This document shows positions 50,902-57,229 of a DNA stretch of 64,000 bases, one piece after another (the first letter of the stretch is position 1; the number at the start of each line of letters is the position of its first letter). The notes under the pieces are model-generated. The model did not search any database, was not told where the DNA came from, and worked only from the letters and a program-made list of their open reading frames with translations. Both the position numbers and the translations under genes were made by a program. Origin of the DNA: an uncultured Christensenella sp. (GTDB lineage: Bacteria; Bacillota; Clostridia; Christensenellales; Pumilibacteraceae); NCBI GenBank assembly GCA_949948895.1, contig CATLHE010000007.1:1-64000 (forward strand). Reading direction: 5' to 3'.

Positions 50902-51168
50902 ATGTCTGAAGAGAATCCTACCGAATTTCGTTACGATACGCAGCTTTTGATAGAGGGCAAAGACCTCGACGAGGATAAGATACGCGAATACTTTACAGCC
51001 AACTTCAAAGGCGACTGCCTGATAGCGGTGGGCGACAGCGAACTCATAAAGATCCATTTCCACACCAACGAGCCGTGGGACGTTCTTCGTTATTGCGCGT
51101 CGCTCGGCGAGATCTTCGATATAGTAGTCGAGGATATGGACAGACAGTCGAGAGGACTGCAAGGCTGA
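50902..51168 (+). CDS. Stand-alone FakA C-terminal-type (DAK phosphatase-like) domain protein
   Basis: 88 residues; ATG 50902 has GAGGAGG 9 nt upstream. The sequence FRYDTQLLIEGKDLDEDKIREYF, CLIAVGDSELIKIHFHTNEPWDVLRYCASLGEIFDIVVEDM matches one C-terminal repeat of fatty acid kinase FakA (YloV), including the conserved VHFHTN-type strand. Full FakA has about 550 residues with an N-terminal DhaL-like kinase domain that is absent here. Such short proteins recur in Clostridia, so this is probably not a gene fragment. It may interact with DegV/FakB or modulate FakA; unproven. A strong GC hairpin follows the stop. Confidence 0.82.
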   Translation: MSEENPTEFRYDTQLLIEGKDLDEDKIREYFTANFKGDCLIAVGDSELIKIHFHTNEPWDVLRYCASLGEIFDIVVEDMDRQSRGLQG

Positions 51169-51175
51169 AAAATAT

Positions 51176-51203
51176 CGGAGCGCGGCATAACTTACCGCGC
51201 TCC
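51176..51203 (+). terminator. Hairpin after the FakA-domain gene
   Basis: Perfect stem CGGAGCGCGG / CCGCGCTCCG with an 8-nt loop. No T-run follows, so termination strength is uncertain. Confidence 0.6.
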
Positions 51204-51239
51204 GACTGAAATTCAAAATTCTTTAATCGCTCAATTTGC

Positions 51240-51268
51240 TTGACAAACATCTTTAAGCGGTGTATAAT
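51240..51268 (+). promoter_or_regulatory. Promoter of tRNA-Arg(ACG)
   Basis: TTGACA (51240-51245), 17-nt spacer, TATAAT (51263-51268), a consensus stable-RNA promoter about 145 bp before the mature tRNA. The transcript would include the truncated tRNA copy. Confidence 0.82.
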
Positions 51269-51301
51269 ACCATTGCTTTTGAGGTAGTGGGAATTTATTC
51301 C

Positions 51302-51355
51302 GCGCAAAAGCAACGTGCGTTAAACAACATAAAATATGCACTCATAGCGCAATTG
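51302..51355 (+). pseudogene. Duplicated 5' part of tRNA-Arg with its upstream sequence
   Basis: The 54 bp here recur at 51383-51437 with few changes: GCGCAAAAGCAACGT, a variable ACGT-AAACAACATAAA stretch, then GCACTCATAGCGCAATTG, the exact first 18 nt of the tRNA (51338-51355). After that the copy diverges, so it is a tRNA 5' fragment formed by tandem duplication. Confidence 0.78.
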
Positions 51356-51419
51356 TCAGCGTCTGCTGCGGACTGCGCTTCAGCGCAAAAGCAACGTACG
51401 TCACACAACATAAAAATAT

Positions 51420-51496
51420 GCACTCATAGCGCAATTGGATAGAGCGTCTGGCTACGGACCAGAAGGTTGGGAGTTCGAGTCTCTTTGGGTGCACCA
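51420..51496 (+). tRNA. tRNA-Arg(ACG)
   Basis: 77 nt. Acceptor GCACTCA pairs with TGGGTGC; discriminator A, then encoded CCA (51494-51496). Anticodon stem TCTGG/CCAGA holds loop CTACGGA, anticodon ACG (A34 to be inosine; reads CGN). T arm with GTTCGAGTC. The 3' end takes part in a 22-bp inverted repeat with downstream sequence. Confidence 0.95.
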
Positions 51497-51498
51497 CG
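51488..51498. repeat. Candidate attL: tRNA 3'-end core GGTGCACCACG
   Basis: This 11-mer (last bases of tRNA-Arg plus two) recurs at 55014-55024, and both copies are followed by A-rich sequence and a strong hairpin. It would bound the AT-rich island as an attachment core. No integrase gene is present, so the element is a remnant if real. Confidence 0.45.
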
Positions 51499-51537
51499 AC
51501 AAAAGCCACTGCTTTGCAGTGGCTTTTGTCGTGGTGC
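51491..51537 (+). terminator. 22-bp inverted repeat overlapping the tRNA 3' end
   Basis: Arms 51491-51512 and 51516-51537 are perfectly complementary over 22 bp with a 3-nt loop. The first six bases of the left arm (GCACCA) are the mature tRNA 3' end. The internal TTTTG gives terminator character. From 51538 to 51786 I see no gene, only a short inverted ATTCGT/ACGAAT and the flanking direct repeat at 51635. Confidence 0.75.
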
Positions 51538-51634
51538 ATTCGTTAAGAGTGATGCGCCCGACGAATAGACCGAGCAATTAAAACGCTATATAGAACATTA
51601 AACCGAATAAACCGATAACGAAGTTCGGGCACAA

Positions 51635-51650
51635 GTTCGCTAACCGCTTG
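51635..51650. repeat. Island-flanking direct repeat, left copy
   Basis: GTTCGCTAACCGCTTG, identical to 55249-55264. Similarity continues downstream in both copies (TGAAAGC, then GCCGCGA). Confidence 0.7.
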
Positions 51651-51723
51651 TGCTGAAAGCGCAAAGGTCGCCGCGACTCCCGCGAAAGACTGTCAATGTG
51701 TTTCGGCAATTTCTTAAAACCTC

Positions 51724-51752
51724 TTGACAAACTTTACTATAAGTATTATAAT
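51724..51752 (+). promoter_or_regulatory. Promoter of the island TetR gene
   Basis: TTGACA (51724-51729), 17-nt spacer, TATAAT (51747-51752). Imperfect arms TTACTATAAG (51734-51743) and CTGTTAGTAA around the -10 box may be the TetR operator. Confidence 0.8.
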
Positions 51753-51786
51753 TTAACTGTTAGTAAAAAGTCAAGGAGATTTGCTT

Positions 51787-52410
51787 ATGAATACACGCAC
51801 GGAAAGGACTATTTCATTTAACCGTAAAAACATACTCGAAGCGGCAGATAAACTATTTACGCAAAACGGCATTGAAAAAACAACTATGGATATGATAGCC
51901 GTTGAAGCGGGTTATAGCAAGCCTACTTTATACGGCTATTTCAAAGATAAAAATGAGGTCTATTTTGCACTTGTTTTGGATTTTATGCAAAAAATTACAA
52001 AGCAAGTAAATTCTATTGCCGCCAAAGAATTGCCGTTTATAGATACCTATAAAAAAATATGTGAGTTTGTTTTTCGGCTTGCCGTTCGCTATCCTCTTTA
52101 TTTCGAGGGCTTAATCGGAAAAATAAATGTCGATATATCTAATTCGGACACCCCTAAAATCTATAAAGAATTATACGTGCGCGGCGAAGAATTAACCGGC
52201 ACTATCGAGCAACTTATTCAAAAAGGTAAAGACGAAAATATCATAAATAGCGACCTTGAAAACGCCGCCGTTATTCTTTATCTGTGGAGTTCTATATCTG
52301 GCATTATCAGAATGTCCTTATTGAAAAAGGACTATATAAAAATACTTAAATTGAACGAAAACGATTTTAGCGGCTTTTGCTTTGAAAGGCTGTTACTCTC
52401 TTTGAAATGA
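51787..52410 (+). CDS. TetR family regulator (island)
   Basis: 207 residues from ATG 51787 with AAGGAG upstream. Helix-turn-helix at about residues 12-60 (ILEAADKLFTQNGIEKTTMDMIAVEAGYSKPTLYGYFKDKNEVYFAL), then a helical ligand domain. AT-rich codon use compared with genes outside the island. It leads an operon with the nitroreductase-fold protein gene 10 bp downstream. TetR plus reductase suggests a toxic-compound response. Confidence 0.9.
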   Translation: MNTRTERTISFNRKNILEAADKLFTQNGIEKTTMDMIAVEAGYSKPTLYGYFKDKNEVYFALVLDFMQKITKQVNSIAAKELPFIDTYKKICEFVFRLAVRYPLYFEGLIGKINVDISNSDTPKIYKELYVRGEELTGTIEQLIQKGKDENIINSDLENAAVILYLWSSISGIIRMSLLKKDYIKILKLNENDFSGFCFERLLLSLK

Positions 52411-52420
52411 GGAAAAAACA

Positions 52421-53530
52421 ATGACAAGGAAAAAGAAAATTATGATTACTGTGTTTTCAATTTTAGGTGCGGTTATTATCGCTTTATCCGCCGTATTGAT
52501 TACTGCGGCTGTTATGGGTAAGCGGTTAAAAGTCAGCCCGTCGCGTTACCTCGAAGGTGTAAGCGAGGAAATACAAGATATTTTGTGGTATTCTTCTATC
52601 TCTGCAAACTCGCATAATTCACAGGCTTGGACAGTAAAATTGCACCCCGACGAAAACAAGTTGCAAATAGCGGTTGACGATAAAAGAACGCTTGCCGTTG
52701 TTGATGCGAAAAAACGCGAGGCTTATATATCGCTTGGCTGTTACATAGAAACAATGAATACGGCATTTAGTGCCTACGGGTATGAAACGCAAATTATATG
52801 CAATGAAAACACCGTCGAATTAACATACAGTAAAGTTCAGTCTATCGTGAATAAAGATAAACTGAATTTAATTGACAAACGCCATACCGACAAATCTGCC
52901 TATTCCACCAAAAAAATAAAAGATACTACTGCAAACGCTTTTCTTGCAAAATATAACGGTTTGCATATCTATCAGAACGGCGAGGAAAATTTTGCATATT
53001 TGAAACAAGCAACGCTCGACGCGGTAACGCTGCAATCTGCCGACCAAAACTATCGTAATGAATTAGCCGAGTGGTTGCGGTTTTCCGATAAAGAGGCAAG
53101 CGAAAAATTAGACGGTATCACTGCCGAAATGATAGGCTTAAAAGGAATAGTAAAAACTTTTTATTATTGGACTACCTCACGCGAAAGTGCAAAAGGCGAT
53201 AAATTTGCGCAACAAGGCATAGACACCGCCAAAAAGCAAGTAAATAATTGCGGCGCATTTGCTATTATAACGGGTGGAAACACTTTTCCCGAACTTATCA
53301 ATACGGGCAGAACTACACAAGCATTTTGGTTTGACTGTGCCGAAAATAATATAGCCGTGCAACCGCTTTCCGCCGCGCTTGAAACGCAACCGTTTTCAAA
53401 TTCAATTCAAAACGATTTAGGCGTAACCGCTCCCATACAAATGATTTTGCGACTTGGTTATGTGGACGAATACGGAAATAATTTAGGACTGCGCCGCAAC
53501 CTATCTGACTACATAGAGGTTGTAAAATGA
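52421..53530 (+). CDS. Membrane-anchored nitroreductase-fold protein (Acg-like)
   Basis: 369 residues. N-terminal basic stretch plus transmembrane helix (MITVFSILGAVIIALSAVLITAAVM), then a two-lobe nitroreductase-like domain: ILWYSSISANSHNSQAWTVKL resembles the SSANSHNxQPW block of Acg/Rv2032-type proteins, and late FAIITGG, LSAALE and LRLGYV segments correspond to the second half. Acg-like proteins bind FMN but many lack reductase activity. AT-rich gene. The stop overlaps the next small gene (ATGA). Confidence 0.78.
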   Translation: MTRKKKIMITVFSILGAVIIALSAVLITAAVMGKRLKVSPSRYLEGVSEEIQDILWYSSISANSHNSQAWTVKLHPDENKLQIAVDDKRTLAVVDAKKREAYISLGCYIETMNTAFSAYGYETQIICNENTVELTYSKVQSIVNKDKLNLIDKRHTDKSAYSTKKIKDTTANAFLAKYNGLHIYQNGEENFAYLKQATLDAVTLQSADQNYRNELAEWLRFSDKEASEKLDGITAEMIGLKGIVKTFYYWTTSRESAKGDKFAQQGIDTAKKQVNNCGAFAIITGGNTFPELINTGRTTQAFWFDCAENNIAVQPLSAALETQPFSNSIQNDLGVTAPIQMILRLGYVDEYGNNLGLRRNLSDYIEVVK

Positions 53531-53688
53531 CATATTACACGGTATGCCACGACTGCGGGTATAAATTATTAAAGGCAAGCGACGGCTCGGAAATAGAAAT
53601 TTACTGTCCGAAATGCAAGGTAAAAATGCTTATCGAGATCAAGGACGGCAAAATTATAATTCAAAAGATTTTAGCAGATAAAACATAA
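53527..53688 (+). CDS. 53-residue zinc-ribbon protein
   Basis: ATG overlaps the previous stop. Two CxxC knuckles, CHDCGY at residues 7-12 and CPKC at 27-30, with a short beta-rich end (MLIEIKDGKIIIQKIL), forming one rubredoxin-like zinc ribbon. Co-transcribed with the TetR and nitroreductase-fold genes; might supply electrons or be a regulator of unknown type. A terminator follows. Confidence 0.75.
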   Translation: MTYYTVCHDCGYKLLKASDGSEIEIYCPKCKVKMLIEIKDGKIIIQKILADKT

Positions 53689-53715
53689 TAAACAAAAAAC
53701 TTAATATCAGATAAA

Positions 53716-53788
53716 AGAATTGAGTGTACGAAAGTAAAACATAAAGTTTATTTTCGGGAGCGAATATGCAACACTCAATTCTTTTTTT
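53716..53788 (+). terminator. Terminator of the island TetR operon
   Basis: AGAATTGAGTGT (53716-53727) pairs perfectly with ACACTCAATTCT (53771-53782), T-run after it. The long loop holds a further weak AT-rich stem. Confidence 0.78.
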
Positions 53789-53905
53789 ATTTTTCAATAC
53801 CTCATAACGAACTGCGTATTACTCAAAGATATAGGGTTATATTACGCACACCGTTTATAACTGACATTTGTTAAAGAGGCAATAACTCTCTGCGACAGAG
53901 TAAAT

Positions 53906-53952
53906 GCCCGACAAATATTTGATTCAATTCAAACATTTGTCGGGCGTTTTAT
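53906..53952 (+). terminator. Second island terminator or regulatory hairpin
   Basis: GCCCGACAAAT (53906-53916) / ATTTGTCGGGC (53935-53945), inner TTGAA/TTCAA, followed by GTTTTATTTTTT. With 53716-53788 it fills the gene-free gap 53689-54012; nothing else is seen there. Confidence 0.8.
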
Positions 53953-54012
53953 TTTTTCATTAAAAAACCTTACCAAACGCCCGCCTTTCTTCTTATAGGT
54001 AGAGGTATTTTA

Positions 54013-54411
54013 ATGAATATAATTCAATACAAATTTTGCGACGGCACGACAAGCGTAGTCGAGGTTACGGACGATATTTACGAAGTGCATTTATATTTAT
54101 TGCAACAAGAAAAGCGGCTACATTGGCGAGAGGCAAAGCATAATGTTTCTTTAAGTTATTTTACCGAAATGGGAATTGACTTCGAGGACAAGCGCATCGA
54201 AAACCCTCTTGACGTTTGCATACGAAACGAAACCGTTGCAAGCGTACATAAAGCAATGTCAAGACTGACGGTCAAACGGCGAAAACTTATACATAAAGCA
54301 TTTTATCAAGAAATGTCTTTGCGCGCGATAGCAAGAGAGCAAGGCTTGTCGCACTCGGCTGTGTCGCAACAAATGAAAACGGTATACAAACATTTAAGGA
54401 AATATCTATGA
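54013..54411 (+). CDS. Sigma-factor-like protein of mobile-element type
   Basis: 132 residues. The C-terminal half is a sigma-70 region 4-like helix-turn-helix: VHKAMSRLTVKRRKLIHKAFYQEMSLRAIAREQGLSHSAVSQQMKTVYKHLRKYL. The N-terminal half resembles the short lead-ins of sigma-like proteins carried by clostridial conjugative transposons. AT-rich. It may drive or regulate element genes. Overlaps a 45-residue ORF by 4 bp. Confidence 0.78.
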   Translation: MNIIQYKFCDGTTSVVEVTDDIYEVHLYLLQQEKRLHWREAKHNVSLSYFTEMGIDFEDKRIENPLDVCIRNETVASVHKAMSRLTVKRRKLIHKAFYQEMSLRAIAREQGLSHSAVSQQMKTVYKHLRKYL

Positions 54412-54545
54412 CGCATAATGAATTACTATATAATTCTTTATATTCACCCTGTAACACTGTAACAGATTTAGCGTTTTTCGCTACTGTTACCTTATTGGCA
54501 CTACGGAACGCGGAACATAAAATCAATATAATGGGTGGCGTATAG
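54408..54545 (+). CDS. 45-residue ORF coupled to the sigma-like gene
   Basis: ATG overlaps the sigma-like stop (ATGA). The peptide has a hydrophobic middle (DLAFFATVTLLALR) and no charged cluster; it might be a short membrane peptide. The coupling and AT-rich codons support it, but the length is too small for certainty. Its 3' end overlaps the first of three hairpins. Confidence 0.4.
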   Translation: MTHNELLYNSLYSPCNTVTDLAFFATVTLLALRNAEHKINIMGGV

Positions 54546-54710
54546 TATTACCTACGCCACCCCGTAACGTGTAACATAAATAAGGCAATACGAGGGGCGG
54601 CGACAGCCGCCCCGTATGCCATAAGGTTACTATTACCCTTATGGCACTGCGTCGCAAGTCGCAAGAATTTAGAATTTATAAAGTACCCTGCTGGGTGGGT
54701 ATGGGTGGGG
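54530..54710. other. Hairpin cluster with G-quadruplex motif (origin-like)
   Basis: Three perfect hairpins in 110 bp: GTGGCGTA/TACGCCAC (about 54535-54560), GGGGCGGC/GCCGCCCC (54594-54613) and CCATAAGG/CCTTATGG (about 54619-54643). Then a four-tract G motif, GGG-T-GGG-TAT-GGG-T-GGGG (54693-54710). Such density of hairpins is typical of single-strand or transfer origins and plasmid regulatory regions, but no nick site or relaxase is visible. Confidence 0.5.
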
Positions 54711-54729
54711 AAATTTAGGGAGCATTATT

Positions 54730-54909
54730 ATGAGTAAAATACCGAGCGGCATTACCGTCATTTACTTTAACGACAATAGTAAAAATATCTATGCGGAATT
54801 GCCGCCCGATAACGAACAAGCAAAAAGACTGTCAAAGCGCATTTACAAAAGCGCAATGACAGCCCTTGCCGAAAAGAAAACCGACGAGCCGTCAACTCCT
54901 CGCGACTAA
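54730..54909 (+). CDS. Small mobile-element-type hypothetical protein
   Basis: 59 residues. ATG 54730 preceded by a GGGAG sequence. One short beta-like segment (GITVIYFNDNSKNIYAEL) followed by a charged helix (EQAKRLSKRIYKSAMTALAEKK). Small ORFs of this type follow sigma-like genes in clostridial integrative elements. Function unknown. Last gene of the AT-rich island. Confidence 0.55.
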   Translation: MSKIPSGITVIYFNDNSKNIYAELPPDNEQAKRLSKRIYKSAMTALAEKKTDEPSTPRD

Positions 54910-55013
54910 CTGTTTTCCGTATAGTTTATAGTCCGATAGCGGCAATTCCACTTGGCAATAGTATTCAAGCCTATTCACTTGCAATATTACTATGTTCTTT
55001 TTTATCGCCTTGC

Positions 55014-55058
55014 GGTGCACCACGTAAAAAGGCAGGTCAACGACCTGCCTTTTTCGTG
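55014..55058 (+). terminator. Candidate attR core plus strong hairpin at island end
   Basis: GGTGCACCACG (55014-55024) repeats the tRNA-Arg 3' end. It runs into the stem AAAAAGGCAGGTC / GACCTGCC-TTTTT (55026-55054) with outer CACG/CGTG, an intrinsic terminator in both directions. Confidence 0.65.
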
Positions 55059-55248
55059 TCTCGCGCTCGGTCATTTACGTCTACGTAAACTCCCGTCGCG
55101 CTCGCACTTAAAAGTGCACAATCCGTACTTCTCTGCCTTTTGTTGTGGTGTGATCCTAGAATGAGAGTGCGACGGGGATGGGATCAATTAACACACAATA
55201 GGAAAAAGATTACAACATATCATTTGATGAAAAGACTTTCGTCGCACA

Positions 55249-55264
55249 GTTCGCTAACCGCTTG
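55249..55264. repeat. Island-flanking direct repeat, right copy
   Basis: GTTCGCTAACCGCTTG identical to 51635-51650. The rest of the gap 55059-55366 shows no gene; GC-rich hairpin-like GCCGCGAATCCGCGGCGGGC follows the repeat at about 55277. Confidence 0.7.
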
Positions 55265-55366
55265 CTCTGAAAGCTCGCCGCGAATCCGCGGCGGGCTCTT
55301 TTGGTGCGCCGCGCTTATCGTAAAACAATAAAATTTGATTGGCGGCGGAAAACGCGTAAAATTGGT

Positions 55367-57229
55367 TTATTCCAATTCGAACGCGCCCGTATACAGCTGA
55401 TAATACGTTCCGCGCTTTGCTATCAGACTGTCGTGATTTCCGCGTTCGATGATCCTGCCATGATCAAGTACCATTATTACGTCGGAGTTTTGAATGGTGG
55501 AAAGTCTGTGCGCGATAACGAACGTCGTTCTGCCTTTCATAAGTTTGTCCATTCCGCTTTGAACGAGTTTTTCCGTTCTTGTGTCAATAGAAGAAGTGGC
55601 TTCGTCCAAAATCATAGCGGGCGGATCTGCGACGGCGGCACGCGCAATCGCGAGCAACTGCCTCTGTCCTTGACTTAACCCCGCTCCCGCGCCCGTCAAC
55701 ATCGTATTGTAACCGTCTGGCAATCGGCTGATAAATTCGTCCGCGTTGGATAGTTTTGCCGCCGCGATACATTCTTCGTCCGTAGCGTCGAGCTTGCCGT
55801 AACGGATATTGTCCATGATCGTTCCGGTAAACAAATACGTATCTTGCAACACTATGCCGAGAGAACGGCGCAAATCGGATTTTTTTATCTTATTGATATT
55901 GATGCCGTCGTAACGTATTTTACCGTCGGCTATATCGTAAAAGCGGTTGAGCAAGTTAGTGATAGTGGTTTTGCCTGCGCCCGTTGCGCCGACGAATGCA
56001 ATCTTTTGTCCCGGTTCGGCGAACAGCGTTATACCGTGCAATACTGTTTTTTCGGGAACATACCCGAAGTCCATATCGACCATTCTTATATCGCCGAGCA
56101 ATTTTGTATAGGTAACGGTTCCGTCGTGATGGGGATGCTTCCAAGCGTAAACGCCCGTTCTTTCCGCACATTCGATAAGATTACCGTCTTGCTCTTTCGC
56201 GTTTACAAGCGTAACATATCCGTCGTCGGCTTCGGGGCTTTCGTCTATCAACTTAAAGATTCTGTCCGCGCCCGCAAGCGCCATTGAAACCATGCTTATT
56301 TGGTTGGATATTTGCTGTATCGGCATCGAGAAAGATTTTGAAAGGGCGAGGAACGCAACGACTATACCTGCCGTTAGCGAGCCGAATCCGGTTATGACCA
56401 TAATGCCGCCTACCAAAGCGAGCGTAATGTATTGCAAGTGCCCGATCTGTCCCAATATCGGCATTAAGATGTTTGAAAATTTATGAGCTTGCCGCGAATC
56501 GCTATATAGCTGTTTGTTCTTTTGTGCAAACACTTCTTCGGACTTTTTTTCGCGGCAAAAAACCTTTACTACCTTTTGTCCGTTTAGCATTTCCTCGATA
56601 TAGCCGTTGATATTACCTATAGAGCGCTGTTGCTTAACAAAAAACGCAGTGCTTTTTCCGCCGATCTTTTTTGTAACTATCACGATGGCGATCGTCATTG
56701 CAATAACTATCGACGTAAGCAACGGGCTGTAATAAAACATCACGATAAGGCAACCTAAAACCGTAACTATACTTGAAAATAATTGAGGCAATGCTTGAGA
56801 AATAAACTGCCGCAGAGTATCGGTGTCGTTCGTGTAATAGCTCATGATATCGCCATGCGTGTGCGCGTCGAAAAAGCGTATCGGCAAACTTTGCATGTGA
56901 TCGAACATATCGTCGCGTATGGATTTTAAACAGCGCTGAGATACTTTGACCATTAAGCGCGTATAAACAAGCGTACTCAATGCGCCTATTAAATACACGC
57001 AGCCTACAACGCATAAGAATATTGCCAGCTCGGTAAAAACGGGGACAGCTGCCAATAACAGGGGAGCGATGTACTCGTCTATAAGAACTTGCGTAAACAT
57101 CATACCGACAACGCTTGCGGCGGTAGAGATAAGAATACAAATGCACGATATGATAAAAAGCACCTTAGAATGTCCGACTATATATTTCAGGAGGCGTTTC
57201 ACGGTTGCGCCGTCGTATCTCTTAGCCAT
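55367..57229 (-). CDS. ABC exporter half-transporter (MdlB-like)
   Basis: 620 residues: six transmembrane helices in the first 330 residues, then an ATPase domain with Walker A VGATGAGKT, signature LSQGQRQLLAIARAA, Walker B MILDEATSSID and a late IAHRLSTI with the H-loop His. A 40-residue insertion between the two domains (around DESPEADDGYV to GTVTYTKLLG) is typical of the longer half of heterodimeric multidrug exporters such as LmrCD or BmrCD. ATG 57229 follows GGAGG; an upstream extension would overlap the partner more. Overlaps the upstream ABC gene by 8 bp. Under control of the divergent LysR gene by position. Confidence 0.92.
   Translation of the reverse strand: MAKRYDGATVKRLLKYIVGHSKVLFIISCICILISTAASVVGMMFTQVLIDEYIAPLLLAAVPVFTELAIFLCVVGCVYLIGALSTLVYTRLMVKVSQRCLKSIRDDMFDHMQSLPIRFFDAHTHGDIMSYYTNDTDTLRQFISQALPQLFSSIVTVLGCLIVMFYYSPLLTSIVIAMTIAIVIVTKKIGGKSTAFFVKQQRSIGNINGYIEEMLNGQKVVKVFCREKKSEEVFAQKNKQLYSDSRQAHKFSNILMPILGQIGHLQYITLALVGGIMVITGFGSLTAGIVVAFLALSKSFSMPIQQISNQISMVSMALAGADRIFKLIDESPEADDGYVTLVNAKEQDGNLIECAERTGVYAWKHPHHDGTVTYTKLLGDIRMVDMDFGYVPEKTVLHGITLFAEPGQKIAFVGATGAGKTTITNLLNRFYDIADGKIRYDGININKIKKSDLRRSLGIVLQDTYLFTGTIMDNIRYGKLDATDEECIAAAKLSNADEFISRLPDGYNTMLTGAGAGLSQGQRQLLAIARAAVADPPAMILDEATSSIDTRTEKLVQSGMDKLMKGRTTFVIAHRLSTIQNSDVIMVLDHGRIIERGNHDSLIAKRGTYYQLYTGAFELE

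Noticed and set aside
55140..55331. 63-codon ORF after the island
   Set aside because: It translates the GTTCGCTAACCGCTTG repeat region; no ribosome binding site and no protein-like composition.
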